NCBI GenBank assembly: GCA_011037195.1
Contig: JAAEAF010000281.1
Location: forward strand, 124,001-188,000
Origin: Triatoma infestans
Taxonomy: Eukaryota > Arthropoda > Insecta > Hemiptera > Reduviidae
Length of the DNA: 64,000 bases
Direction: 5' to 3'
This document shows, one piece after another, positions 23,810 to 34,949 of the stretch. Each line of letters begins with the position of its first letter. The stretch's first letter is position 1. The position numbers were made by a program, and so were the translations under genes. The notes beneath the pieces are model-generated. The model was not told the origin of the DNA. It saw only the letters and a list, made by a program, of their open reading frames with translations, and did not search any database.

Positions 23810-26800
23810 ATGTCAAAAAAGGGTAAACAAGCATTACTCACGCAACGAGAAGTAATAATTAAAAATTTAGAACGTTTCGAACAATATGTTGATCAATTTG
23901 ATGGATCAAACGTAATTGAACTGAAACTGCGATTGAATAAAATAGAGAAATTATTCGAACAATTTAATTCAATACAAACAGAATTAGAAATTTCAAACAA
24001 TGATATTGAGTTAGAGCAAATAACTAGAATCAAGTTTGAAAATAAATATTTTTCGTGTTTGGCTAAGACCGAACAATTGTTCATAGATGAGAGAAGTAAT
24101 CAGTTATCAGAAAATAATTTAGGTACTCCCGATGATTTTGGAGTAAAACTGCAGGCCATATCACTACCTAAATATGATGGAAACTATGAGGATTGGTTAT
24201 CCTTTGCAGATATATACAAGTCAGCAGTCCATGACAACCCAAAGATCCCGGTAATAAGAAAGTTCTATGCTCTTCGAAGTTGCCTCATAGGTCCTGCAGC
24301 GAATGTCATAAAAAATATAGAAATAACTGAACAAAATTATACTGGTGCTTGGAAATTAGTAGAAACGCGATTTTTCAACAAAAGGCTCATAACTCAAAGA
24401 CATGTGAAGGTCATGTTTGATCTGCCAAAGGTCACTAAAGAATCGGCCAAGGAACTTCGCTCACTTCATGACAACACGTTGAAGCATTTACAAGCACTTA
24501 AGGCATTGGGGCAGCCCACTGATTCGTGGGATTCCTTAATCATTCATCTGATTTCTAGCAAGTTTGATCAGCAGACATTCAAAGCATGGCAAGAATATTC
24601 TCCTGGGGACACACTTCCAACATTTGAGTGCCTGCTAAAATTTCTAAATCAGAAATGCCAAACTTTGGAAGCACTATCCAACTCGCTAAGTATACAACAA
24701 AAATCAAGCTCTTCATCTGAGTCTCAAAAGAAAATCCAAGTTTCAAGTAATCAAGCCAATTATTTCAAACAACAGCGGCACCATACTACAAATAATTCTT
24801 GTTTTCATTCCCAGGCTTACCACAACTGTAAACTATGTAACAAACCACATCCCATATATAGATGTGAAATGTTTTTGAATTTAGCAACAGAAAATCGCAT
24901 CAATAAGTTGAAGGAGCTCAATTTATGTATTAATTGCCTCAAACCAAAGAATCATGAAATATCAGCATGTAATTCCAGAAAATGCAAGATATGTAACTGT
25001 CTACATAACACTCTTTGCCATCAAGACAGCATATCCGGACAATCTCAAGCATGTGTTTCACCCCCAGCTGCGGCCTTTAAGGTTTTACAGCATCAACCAA
25101 TTATTTCAGCCACGTCGGATTGTCATGGAAATAGGATCTCGTCAAATGTCATCCTATCAACAGCTCTCATTCAATTGAACAACGCTAACGGTAATTCAGT
25201 TACGATTCGCGTTCTATTAGACAGTGGATCTCAGCCTAATTTTCTGACAGATTCGGTTTGCCGTTTCCTTGGATTAAGCCGCAGCAAAACCAGCTTACCA
25301 ATCTCAGGGATTAACGGTTCATCAAGCAATGTTTCATTCAAAATAAAGGCGGTTATTAGCTCTTTAACAACAAGTTTCCAAGCAACTTCTGAATTCCTGA
25401 TAATTCCTCAAATTACAGGCAACATTCCTTCCAGCACCTTAGATTGTGAACAGTGGGAATTTCCGAAAGTTGAGCTCGCAGATCCAACTTGGAATCACTC
25501 AACCAAGGTAGATGGGCTTCTAGGAGCTCAGCTATTTTGGCAATTGCTTCTTCAAAGAAGAATTAAGATTCCTAACTCTTCAGCCATTCTGCAAGAAACC
25601 CTTTTAGGGTGGGTAGTATGCAGCACAGGTGGTCAAGAGGATTCTGAAGATTTAAATCACTGTCATGTAGCATCATTAAGCGACGTCGATGAACATCTGC
25701 AGGCCTTTTGGAAATTGGAAGACTCATCCAGCAAGAAAACATGTACCGGGGAAGACCTCGCTTGTGAAATTCACTACGCAAACACTGTAAATCGTGGTAT
25801 TGATGGGCGATACACAGTGCAGATCCCATTAAGAAAGGATCCAATAGTGCTTGGAAGCTCAAGAAAAACTGCACTATCTCGCTTCTACAATTTGGAATCC
25901 AAGCTTGTTAAACAGCCATTACTGTATGAACAATACAGGCAATTCATGCAGGAGTATGAAAGGCTAGGTCACATGAAGCAGGTTTCAAATGACATTGAAC
26001 TTCCGGAATACTTCATTCCACATCACGCAATTTACAAGGAATCGTCGTCTACAACAAAGCTGAGAGTCGTCTTTGATGCATCAGCTAAAACAGAAACAGG
26101 ATTGTCTTTAAACGAAATATCGATGGTTGGTCCAGTAATACAAGACAGCCTATTCGATATACTTATTCGATTTAGAATGTATAACTATGTCATGATGTCA
26201 GATATAGAAAAAATGTACAGACAGACCAACATACACGAAGCACAATGCAGCCTTCAGAAAATATTTTGGAGAGATAATCCCAGCGAAGATATCAAAACTT
26301 ACAAACTAACGACGATCACATATGGAACAGCAAGTGCCCCATACTTAGCAACGAGAACCCTTCATCAGCTATTTCTTGATGAATGTTCTAATCTTCCACA
26401 GGCTGCTAAGGTACAAAGGGATTTTTATGTAGATGATTTAATGACCGGCTGCAACTCCATTGCCGAAGGTCTGCAAATCCAAAAGGAAGTGATCACGTTG
26501 TTGAAACAAGGCAAGTTTCACTTGAGGAAATGGTGTGCGAACTCTCCAACGCTTCTGGAAGCAATTTCACCTGAAGATAGAGAGCAATTGAAGATTCATT
26601 GTTTTGACGGTTACACTAGCTCCACAGTTAAAACACTGGGTCTTACGTTCGATATAGAAAATGACTGCTTCATATTTAATGTCAAGGATCCAGATAAATC
26701 AAGTATAACTAAAAGGAAGGTTATAGCTGAAATTAGTCAAATATTTGACCCATTAGGAGTGATTGGTCCGATCATCTTGACTGCAAAAATATTCATGCAA

Positions 26801-28537
26801 CGATTATGGCGTGAAGGTGTAGGATGGGATGAACAATTGCCTGACATGTTAGTAAAACAATGGAGCAATTTCAGAAACTCACTCTTTCATCTTCAACAAA
26901 TAAGGATAACAAGACAAGTAACAATTAACCCTCCAGACGCAAGTATAGAAATACACGCATTTTCTGATGCTTCAGAGGCCGCATACGGAACGTGCGTGTA
27001 CGTCCGAAGCATTGACACCATTTCAGGCAATGTATTAAGTGTAAACTTATTGTGCTCCAAATCTCGAGTGGCTCCACTTAAGGCTACATCTCTTCCACGT
27101 TTAGAGCTTTGTGGAGGCCTACTTATGGCCCAGCTTACCAATGTAGTATGCACGTCATTAGCAGTTGACAGAAATCGTATTTATTACTGGACAGACAGCA
27201 CAATAATCCTTGCATGGCTCCACTCCCCATCTACACATTGGGCAACCTTTGTAGCCAATCGAGTGGCGAAAATTCAGGAGCTAAGCAACATTGAACACTG
27301 GAAGCATGTTGGTGGCAATGACAATCCAGCAGACATAATTTCTCGAGGCATGGATCCAGATTCACTTTCAGCTTCGTCGTTGTGGTGGAATGGTCCAGAA
27401 TTCTTGACCAGTACATCTGGGTTAACAAAGGATTGGTCAAATCAATCACAAGTGGATTATCCATTGGACCCGCCGGAACGAAGAAGGAACATGATGGCCC
27501 TCCAAACTATCTTTTCATCGTGGGAGATTCTAAGAAGATATTCCTCCATTACGAAACTTACACGGATTATTGCTTATTGTCGTCGATTCATTGTTAATTC
27601 TAAAATCAAGAAAGGTGAAACGGTACGTCTCACTGGCCCTCTCACTGCCTTTGAATTGAACGATTCTCTTTGCTTGATTCTTAAGGGCTGTCAGCAAGAA
27701 GTTTATGCAGACGAATTTAAGGCACTAAGCAAGGGGAATCCAGTCCACAAGTCAAGTAAACTTGCAAATCTTAATCCCTTTCTTGGAGATGATGGATTGA
27801 TTAGGGTGGGCGGTAGAATAGAAAAAGCTATTATCACACATGAACAGAAACATCCAATAGTCCTGCCGCCAATGCATCATATAACTCGACTCATCGCCAG
27901 AGAGAGACACTTAGCGTTGTTGCACTGTGGTCCTCAATCGTTGTTAGCAGCAATGCGACTAAGGTACTGGCCAATTAATGGTCGTCATTTGACTACTAAC
28001 ATTGTGCAAAACTGCATCACCTGCTTCAGGGCGAAACCAAGGGGTATCACTCAAATCATGGGTCAGCTTCCAGCTGCTAGAGTGCAGAAATCCAGGCCTT
28101 TTACCCATTGTGGGATTGATTATGCAGGTCCTATCCATATACGCTTAAATCAAACAAGAAGGGCATCTACTGTAAAATGTTATGTGGCACTTTTTGTCTG
28201 CCTTGCTGTTAAGGCTGTACATATTGAAATTGTAGAAGATCTGTCAGTAGAGGCCTTTATTTCCTGCCTCAGAAGATTTATAGCGAGACGAGGTAAACCA
28301 ACATCCATTTATTCTGATAATTCGACCACCTTCTCAGGGGCAGCTAATCAACTGAAGGCCTTTCGAAGATTTATAGAAACCCAGAAAACAGAAGACTCCA
28401 TCCTAAAATTCGCATCATCATGTGGATTTCAGTGGTCTTTCATCCCGCCATATTCACCTCATATGGGCGGATTATGGGAAGCCAATATTAAATTAGTAAA
28501 GCATCATTTGAGAAGAACATGGGTACAACCATTTTAA
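23810..28537 (+). CDS. gag-pol: BEL/Pao gag-pol polyprotein, 3' end shifted out of frame
   Basis: 1575-codon frame with an AT-rich leader; the ATG at 23810 is the first long-frame start. Coiled, charged N-terminus (1-100), then a gag domain of the DUF1759 type (about 105-265, LPKYDGNYEDWLSF). Three zinc knuckles follow: C340-C343-H347-C352, C373-C376-H382-C387 and C392-C395-H399-C403. The aspartic protease has DSG at 471-473. The reverse transcriptase (about 745-960) has YVDD at 873-876. RNase H begins with SDAS (D1053). The integrase has the H2C2 finger (H1372, C1402, C1405) and catalytic D1437, D1503 and E1557. Gag and Pol are in one frame, as is usual for BEL/Pao. Shortly after E1557 the frame changes and reads into a TAA at 28535. 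The remaining integrase C-terminus is in another frame (28519-29025). All catalytic residues I can locate are intact. Confidence 0.95.
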   Translation: MSKKGKQALLTQREVIIKNLERFEQYVDQFDGSNVIELKLRLNKIEKLFEQFNSIQTELEISNNDIELEQITRIKFENKYFSCLAKTEQLFIDERSNQLSENNLGTPDDFGVKLQAISLPKYDGNYEDWLSFADIYKSAVHDNPKIPVIRKFYALRSCLIGPAANVIKNIEITEQNYTGAWKLVETRFFNKRLITQRHVKVMFDLPKVTKESAKELRSLHDNTLKHLQALKALGQPTDSWDSLIIHLISSKFDQQTFKAWQEYSPGDTLPTFECLLKFLNQKCQTLEALSNSLSIQQKSSSSSESQKKIQVSSNQANYFKQQRHHTTNNSCFHSQAYHNCKLCNKPHPIYRCEMFLNLATENRINKLKELNLCINCLKPKNHEISACNSRKCKICNCLHNTLCHQDSISGQSQACVSPPAAAFKVLQHQPIISATSDCHGNRISSNVILSTALIQLNNANGNSVTIRVLLDSGSQPNFLTDSVCRFLGLSRSKTSLPISGINGSSSNVSFKIKAVISSLTTSFQATSEFLIIPQITGNIPSSTLDCEQWEFPKVELADPTWNHSTKVDGLLGAQLFWQLLLQRRIKIPNSSAILQETLLGWVVCSTGGQEDSEDLNHCHVASLSDVDEHLQAFWKLEDSSSKKTCTGEDLACEIHYANTVNRGIDGRYTVQIPLRKDPIVLGSSRKTALSRFYNLESKLVKQPLLYEQYRQFMQEYERLGHMKQVSNDIELPEYFIPHHAIYKESSSTTKLRVVFDASAKTETGLSLNEISMVGPVIQDSLFDILIRFRMYNYVMMSDIEKMYRQTNIHEAQCSLQKIFWRDNPSEDIKTYKLTTITYGTASAPYLATRTLHQLFLDECSNLPQAAKVQRDFYVDDLMTGCNSIAEGLQIQKEVITLLKQGKFHLRKWCANSPTLLEAISPEDREQLKIHCFDGYTSSTVKTLGLTFDIENDCFIFNVKDPDKSSITKRKVIAEISQIFDPLGVIGPIILTAKIFMQRLWREGVGWDEQLPDMLVKQWSNFRNSLFHLQQIRITRQVTINPPDASIEIHAFSDASEAAYGTCVYVRSIDTISGNVLSVNLLCSKSRVAPLKATSLPRLELCGGLLMAQLTNVVCTSLAVDRNRIYYWTDSTIILAWLHSPSTHWATFVANRVAKIQELSNIEHWKHVGGNDNPADIISRGMDPDSLSASSLWWNGPEFLTSTSGLTKDWSNQSQVDYPLDPPERRRNMMALQTIFSSWEILRRYSSITKLTRIIAYCRRFIVNSKIKKGETVRLTGPLTAFELNDSLCLILKGCQQEVYADEFKALSKGNPVHKSSKLANLNPFLGDDGLIRVGGRIEKAIITHEQKHPIVLPPMHHITRLIARERHLALLHCGPQSLLAAMRLRYWPINGRHLTTNIVQNCITCFRAKPRGITQIMGQLPAARVQKSRPFTHCGIDYAGPIHIRLNQTRRASTVKCYVALFVCLAVKAVHIEIVEDLSVEAFISCLRRFIARRGKPTSIYSDNSTTFSGAANQLKAFRRFIETQKTEDSILKFASSCGFQWSFIPPYSPHMGGLWEANIKLVKHHLRRTWVQPF

Positions 28538-29025
28538 CATATGTAAATTTATACACATTATTAGTAGAGATTGAATCGTGTGTAAACTCTCGTCCTCTCC
28601 TTCCTCTTTCAAATGATCCATCTGACCTAACCTATCTTTCTCCTGCACATTTTTTAATTGGAGAATCTTTCAATTCCCTTCCTGATTTAGACTTGCTAAG
28701 CGTTCCAATGAACAGGCTAACACAGTGGAAACTGGTGGAACAAATGAAACAAACATTTTGGGCTCAATGGTCAACGTCATCTCTTTCTGAGCTACAGAAA
28801 AGATTGAAATGGAAGGATCAACATGCAAATATTCAGACTGGCACTCTCGTCCTGATCCAGGAGAAGACGTCTCCACTAAATTGGAGGCTAGGAAGAGTCC
28901 TTGAAGTCCACAAAGGCCCAGACCGCCAGGTAAGAGTTGTAACTCTAAAAACCCAAACTGGCAAAACCAAACGAGCAATCACCAAAATCTGCCCTCTGCC
29001 CATCAATGAAGAAGACAAGGGTTAG
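28519..29025 (+). pseudogene. Integrase C-terminal part of the BEL/Pao element, shifted frame
   Basis: 168-codon frame continuing gag-pol after a one-base shift near 28500-28520. It carries EIESCVNSRPLLPL and LTYLSPAHFLIGESF, the end of the integrase core region, and then the DUF5641-type C-terminal domain (VLIQEKTSPLNWRLGRVLEV, then VVTLKTQTGKTKRAITKICP). The domain is full length and ends at TAG 29023, close to the polypurine tract, so only the single shift is wrong. A one-base deletion in the genome or an assembly error are equally possible. A programmed frameshift at this place would be unusual for the family. Confidence 0.85.
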
Positions 29026-29224
29026 AGGCAACACACACATCATGTTCAAAGACTATATAATTCATTTAATTATTTGTTTGTTCTACTTTGTTCAATTTCC
29101 TTTATTTTTATTTTGTGATGGATATACATTGTATGTGTTTGTATATTTTGTCTACTAATTGATTTCATTGTCATGTTATTCCTGAAGTAATTATTATTGT
29201 CATTTCGAAATATATGCATATTCC

Positions 29225-29237
29225 AAGGTGGGCGGAA
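29225..29237 (+). promoter_or_regulatory. Polypurine tract
   Basis: AAGGTGGGCGGAA directly before the 3' LTR, the expected primer for plus-strand DNA synthesis. Confidence 0.8.
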
Positions 29238-29480
29238 TGGTAGTGCGAATGCCATCTATGGGTGTACATTGTATTTATTGTTGATACTAACGCCGACTGG
29301 GTGTGAAAAATTGAAATGTTGAGATGTGAGATTAGTCAGTTGTCAGCATACCACCGCCAAGTCAGGTTGTACAGCTATTAAATATACTCAGTTACAAAAG
29401 CAGTATCAATTTATTCATTGGTTACACAATTAACCTGGTCCTCCGTAAAAAACAGCAACATTAACACACAAAATTATCCA
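29238..29480 (+). repeat. BEL/Pao 3' LTR
   Basis: 243 bp, identical to the 5' LTR except A at 29334. Followed by the target duplication GTAAG. Confidence 0.95.
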
Positions 29481-29485
29481 GTAAG

Positions 29486-29935
29486 TCTTGCATAATATAA
29501 CTGTTATGCAGACATGTTTGTAGAGGGAATGAAAAGTCACTTCTAATTCTTAAGATTTCGCGAAGCATAAGAATAAAAAGTCTTAACAAATATACCAAAG
29601 ATATGTTCTGAAAGAGGAGTTGACAATGAGAAACTAAATAAAAGTAAAAACCAATAATAGCAAGACTGATGAAATCACCCTTGAAGCTATTTGCATACAT
29701 CTCTGTGACATTGAAATTCAATCAAAATGTTATAGTTTAATAGTGGCTTATTAAATTGAAACTCACAATTCATCAATTTTTCATCATAAGTCGCTAATAC
29801 ATTTTTTATACACTTGTCCTATCACTCTTGCCGGAAGTTAACAATTTTTTATCTTGAAATGCGAGCCAATTTTGCACATTTGTTTTAATTCCTTTGTTGC
29901 TGTGAAAAGTGACACCATTTACTGATTCCTTACTT
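29486..29935. other. No recognisable feature
   Basis: Nothing recognised. Confidence 0.55.
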
Positions 29936-30273
29936 ACTTACATCGGCGTTTCCCTCTATTGGGTTGCCGTCAGGTCATTTCTCTCCACAAATTCTTGTCC
30001 GACCAGTATCCTTGGCGCAATCCTCTGGCCGCCATTTCCTCCTCTATCTCCTCTTCCCATGGACGTGCTGGTCTTCCCCGCCTTCTTCTTTGTGGGGGTC
30101 CCATTTTTCAGGGCCCATCCGCCTGAGATGCCCATACCACCTCAGCTTTTTCCTCATAACTCTCTGTCCCACGGATTCCTCTATATTTATTTCCCGCCGT
30201 AGATCTTCATTTGTCACACGATCTGCTCTGGTCTTCCTTAAACATCGCCGCCAAAAATCCATTTCAACTGATT
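29936..30273 (-). mobile_element. LINE C-terminal fragment
   Basis: Minus-strand reading: VEMDFWRRCLRKTRADRVTN, EDLRREINIEESVGQRVMRK, KKLRWYGHLRRMG, then after a frameshift MAARGLRQGYWSDKNLW, a stop, and RQPNRGKRRC. This is the typical C-terminal tail of a LINE of the kind annotated in insects as endonuclease-reverse transcriptase. Its upstream part is absent. The foldback element at 30279 lies directly at its truncated 5' side. Confidence 0.65.
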
Positions 30274-30278
30274 CCTTA

Positions 30279-30721
30279 TGTAACAGCAACCAAAGAGAGT
30301 AAAGAGAAGAGAAACAAACCCAACCACTCTCCGGACTGAAGTGGGAGAAACTGTATAAATACAGCGACGGACAGTCCATGAAAAAGTCAGTTCGATACAG
30401 TTCAACATAATGGATGTGTTAGGTGGAGAGAATTTGGGTCTGGTTGATGAAATAAGAAGACGGAGTTAACACTAGTTAACTGTGTATAATAATAAAGAGA
30501 CACAGTCTGCCTGGACTTTACAATAGAGGATGGTTAAGGAAGAGTGGTATGAAAATGACACGAAGTGACTGGCTAGTACGAATTTTATTGAACTGTGTTA
30601 AGCTGTATATTTAACTATATCGAACTGACTTTTTCATGGACTGTCCGTCGCTGTATTTATACAGTTTCTCCCACTCCAGTCCGAGAGAGTGGTTGCTGAT
30701 CTCTCTTTGATTGCTGTTACA
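30279..30721 (+). mobile_element. Foldback DNA element with TATA-bearing arms (443 bp)
   Basis: Ends TGTAACAGCAA and TTGCTGTTACA. The arms (30279-30412 and about 30597-30721) are inverse copies over about 115 bp, interrupted by small indels. A perfect CCTTA duplication flanks it (30274-30278, 30722-30726). Each arm holds CTGTATAAATACAG, a TATA-box-like palindrome, so a promoter may point inward from both ends. Between the arms are a short frame starting MDVLGGENLGL at 30412 and an AATAAAG polyadenylation-like signal at about 30491. TGT/ACA ends with 4-5 bp duplications fit Ginger-type transposons; this assignment is inference. Confidence 0.75.
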
Positions 30722-30726
30722 CCTTA

Positions 30727-32844
30727 AGAGGACTAAAATAAAAAGGAATGTTGATGGTAGAGATTAGAGATGTAAGGCGGATACGCCAGTCTTCCCAGCC
30801 TAATTTTGCGAGATTTTGCAGGATTGTATATGTCCTAATTTTGGTGGATTGTATGTGGATTGTATGTGTCCTAATTTTGGTGGATTGGCCTAGAATAAGA
30901 GAGTACCTTCTCCCCTCTGCAAACCAAGTCAATTATTTAATAATGAGTTCAATCCTCGATTTTGAGTCGTCATGTACATTGCAAAACAGGCAATCTTTTT
31001 TGGCCACATAGAACTGATCAACATGTAGAAGTTCGCACATTACACATAATTAATAATCTATTGTTTTATCATTGTTTAGTAAATTTCAGACGGTTTCAGT
31101 CCTTAGAAACAAGACATCATTAAACGTTTTTCTAATCCAAGTCAGATTTCTAAAGGATTTGCCGTCGTTGTCAAGTATATACGTATATACTTATACTTAT
31201 ACGTATATATACCTATATAAGTATATACGGCTGTGTATATACGTAGAATCAGTGGACAAACAGCTTGCTGAAACGAATGAGAAATATGCCAAGTTACGAT
31301 ACGGAAAATGTCGTCATTCAAATAAAGATATTCTCCATTTTACAGATTTTTGTCTCTTTGTTACGGAATGTCCCTCATAGTTGTTGAATATTTAATTAGA
31401 TCATCCCGATGGTACTAATGCCCGTATGATACATAAAAAGCTTATTAAGAGTTGAGCTTATTAATAAGGTACATAAAAAGCTTATTAATAGTTGAAATGA
31501 ATATAGAAGGTCCATTCTAGAAAATAAATAAAAATATTAAACCCAAGTTTTTATAATTCGATTTCTACAAAAAAAATTTAGGGATTTCTCTCTGAGTAAA
31601 TGAAAATTCTCAAGGTCTCTCTTATAAAAAAATAACTTTTAAAAAGCAAAAATGAATAAATAAACAGGTACGTATATTTGAAAAATAAAACAGACATTCT
31701 GCTCTAAGAATTTTATCATGAAATTATAAAAATAACATAAATAAAATAAAAAACTAGAAATTGAATTCCTTTGAAAAAAAAACAAAAAAACAAACAAAAC
31801 AAAAAAAGTTTTTACATAACTTTTGTTAGTAGCCTTATTTTTACAACTGATTGTAGAACTGTTTAATATTCATATGTTCTGAATACTTTTTGGACATATA
31901 AATATATGTTTTGTTCTCTTTTATTTCGTTTCAGAACAAAAATATACTTGTTTTAAATTGGAAAACTGATATAAACAAAAAATACTTTAATGTTCTGAAA
32001 GTTGTAACACATTATGACGTGTAATATTATGATGGCAGGAATATGATGGTAAATGTTGATGTAAATGATAATGAGCAGACAGTGAACTCATCAATTATAT
32101 TTTATGTTACTTTACTTTATGAAGCGTTTAAAGGTAGTAGAGTGACCGAGCGAAGAATGTGGATTGTAAGTTACTGGCATGGTGAATATAGAATGATATA
32201 GCCGTTTGAAGATTGATATGGCAATTTAGAAGATCTCTAGCATGTTTTACCAGTGAGTTAGTGAGGCTAGCTTTGTGTACTTTCCTAGGTTAATCGTGAG
32301 ACTTGTTAACACGTCCAGAGTTTATCTCGCGACTATTTGTTAATCTCATAAATTTTTTTCCAATTTTCCTACTGTTGCAGATAATTTTCAGGTGAGATAT
32401 TCGATATCGAGGTTGAAGCTCATTTGCCAGTATATTATTGCAGAAGGTAATACATAGTTGTCGCGCCCTTGGAGGCTCAATGGAACAATTAAGTCCAACT
32501 TTCGTACAGTAAATTTGATGGTTATTGGTTCAATCGCTTGAAATTGGATGAACCAATAATTAGCTTCAATGAGATTGAATAATGTCAATTTTCAGTAATA
32601 AGTTGATGAAAAAGCTGCCCAGTTAGCGAAAAATGGAGCAAAAAGGCACAGCCAATTCGTCCAAGGGGACGCTATTACACTTAATAAAGTGGGTGGTACG
32701 CGATTTCCCTTATCCACCAGAACTGCCCAAGTATTGTCCTGTATCAGCCGCCAATACCCTCTTGCTGCGCTTTCATATTGTTCTTTTCAGACTAAACCTT
32801 TTACAGTATGAAAGGTAAGGACATTTCATACTGCAAAAGCATTA
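30727..32844. other. No recognisable gene or repeat
   Basis: AT-rich. Contains a TATACG-rich low-complexity tract at 31175-31245 and a short direct duplication (ACATAAAAAGCTTATTAA) near 31432-31490. Confidence 0.55.
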
Positions 32845-33135
32845 GATGGAGTATTAGGTGGATGGATGGACACCAACAAGAGATGGAGTAGCATGTTTCA
32901 GAGCTCTGACTGGACATGACTACCTCAACTTCCATCTCCATCGGATGGGAATCTGGGAAAACCAACTTGTACTCTATGTGGCCAATCTCCAGTAATTTTT
33001 GAACTTCCTGACACTTGTCCTTAACTAGAGGAAATACGAACTTCCTTTACTCCTGACTGCGGACAAATGGACAAAGATGTCAAGGATATGTTGGGCTGCT
33101 AGAGGTCGTGTGGCAGATTGCTTTAAAAGACCAAG
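32845..33135 (+). mobile_element. LINE ORF2 C-terminal fragment
   Basis: Plus-strand reading: VACFRALTGHDYLNFHLHRM, GIWENQL, then after a one-base shift a zinc motif CTLCGQSPVIFE followed by TCP. This is the zinc-finger tail seen after RNase H in several LINE clades. Too short and damaged to assign a clade. Confidence 0.5.
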
Positions 33136-33190
33136 CCTAGGGGGAATAACAAATTCCTTAATAATCTATTTTTTGTGTGTACCTATTCCT

Positions 33191-33226
33191 TTGACAGGTT
33201 TTTGTCGTTAGCCTATCTTCAGAATA
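33191..33226 (-). repeat. Decayed hammerhead-like repeat fragment
   Basis: Minus strand reads TTCTGAAGATAGGCTAACGA then CAAAAACCTGTCAAAGG. It corresponds to 53287-53328 with CUGAAGA kept but the GAAAC block changed to AAAAC. Probably no longer able to fold correctly. Confidence 0.4.
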
Positions 33227-33640
33227 TATTGATATATCGAAACTGTCAACATGTTTAAAAACTACATGGTACGCAAAATGAGTGTAGAAAAGTGGAGGTT
33301 TGGTCAATATGACAATAGAAAACAAGGAGTCGTAATTGCTCCTTTTGGCTTTTTTGATTATTTGCCCTGACTTTCTATTGCTAGACCAAGGATCACTATG
33401 TTCACTATGATATATCCTCAAGAGGGAACGCTCAAGGCCGGTCGATGGCCAACGTAAAATTTCGATCGCTACAACATTTATTATTTTCATGAGAACAACA
33501 CCACTATAAAATTAGAGACCTTTAAATGCATCATCCGATAAATTATCAAAAACCTTTTAACCGGAAATTTAATTTAACTCTGTGTGTGTGTATGTGTGTG
33601 AGTGTGCATGCGTTTTGCCAGCGTTTCCCCTTACGGCTTT

Positions 33641-33764
33641 TTACTTTCTCTTACTCCTAGTAAGAGGAAGTATTGTAATCGTGTCAAATTTTCGATATCG
33701 AATTTTCACAGGAAATATCCGTTTTGAGGTCCCCTGAGTCCAAAAAAGTGGTTTTTAGCAAATG

Positions 33765-33811
<47 letters not shown>

Positions 33812-34697
33812 AACAGCATAGCTCAAAAACGAAAACCGTAGAAAACTGAAACTTAATATTTCCGTTTAGGTATCACCAGCGATCTGACGGTGCGTTTATG
33901 TTAAAATTCCTCAACCGGGGTAAAAAGGAAAAAAAGAAAAAAAAAAAAAAAGGGAAAAAAATCGGAAGTACCCACTTTATTATTGACGTATTTTACTTTT
34001 TGCGTTTTTCTCAAAAATGGCTCCTACGATTTTCTTTAAACTTTATACATCAACTACATATACAAGAAGCTACAACTTTTATTTGAAACATTTCTCTGGG
34101 AAAATTGATTTAAGTGCCCTTCTGGGGGAGGGGTGAGGTTAGGTTACCCTCTAAAGTGCTATTTCAGGTTATTACACAATTCGGTCATTTAAAGAATGTT
34201 AATTAGAATTAAATATGTTGTTGAAATTCCGAGTTTGAGAAAAATCGAAAAACCGGAAGTGCTTTTGTTTTTACACTTTACTAAATGATTTTTTTTCACT
34301 TTTTCGTGATTTTCTCAAAAATGGCCCCGACGATTTTCTTGAAACTACACATATAAACTAACATTCAAGATTTTACAACCTTTATATAAAACATTTCTCT
34401 GGGAAAATTCATTTAAGGGCACTTTTAGGAGAGAGGTTGGGTTGCAGCTTCCTCTAAAGTGGTATCATACTTTATTATACAACTCTATCATCCAAATGAA
34501 ATTAATTAGAAATAAATAGTTGACCAAAATTCCGGGTGTGAAGAAAATCAGTAAACCGGAAGTGCGCTTTTACTGAATAGTTTTTTCAGTTTTCGACAAA
34601 TTTCATTAAATTTCGTACACAAACTATAAAATTTGTCAATTATAATTTTGATAACTGGAGTAAGAGAAAGTTGTGTGAGTGTTTCACACCAGATTTT
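33641..34697 (+). mobile_element. R1k repeat, full-length copy 2
   Basis: Starts TTACTTTCTCTTACTCCTAG and ends GGAGTAAGAGAAAGTTGTG plus CACCAGATT. Both internal tandem units are present. A (GT)n run is longer than in copy 1 (33769-33807). An A-rich insertion sits at 33925-33960 inside the left part. Confidence 0.75.
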
Positions 34698-34949
34698 TCA
34701 TACACAAATACAAATGTACATATGCAAGTTGACAGGCAGTCAAAAAAATTCAGACTTGACAAAATTATCAATTAAAATTGTAGGAATTACACAAAGAATT
34801 TTTACATCAACATTTTTTCTCAATACTTAACAATTTTAATTTACATTTTTCATTTTAACACATGACATTCACTTTAACAAAACAGACATGTCCAGCAGTT
34901 TTCCTAAATGAAACGCCACTTCCATAGAAAACTGTTACACGCTTTCTCG

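Larger units (their letters stand above)
22839..29485 (+). mobile_element. BEL/Pao LTR retrotransposon, near-complete
   Basis: Complete provirus-like insertion between a perfect 5-bp duplication GTAAG (22839-22843 and 29481-29485). LTRs are 22844-23086 and 29238-29480. Both are 243 bp, begin TG and end CA, and differ only at 22940 (G) versus 29334 (A). The internal part has a tRNA-primer-site-like sequence, a single long gag-pol frame, a polypurine tract and short untranslated ends. Domain order (gag, zinc knuckles, protease, RT, RNase H, integrase) and the protein sequence are those of BEL/Pao. The near-identity of the LTRs means recent insertion. One frameshift in the integrase region probably makes this copy non-autonomous. 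Confidence 0.95.
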
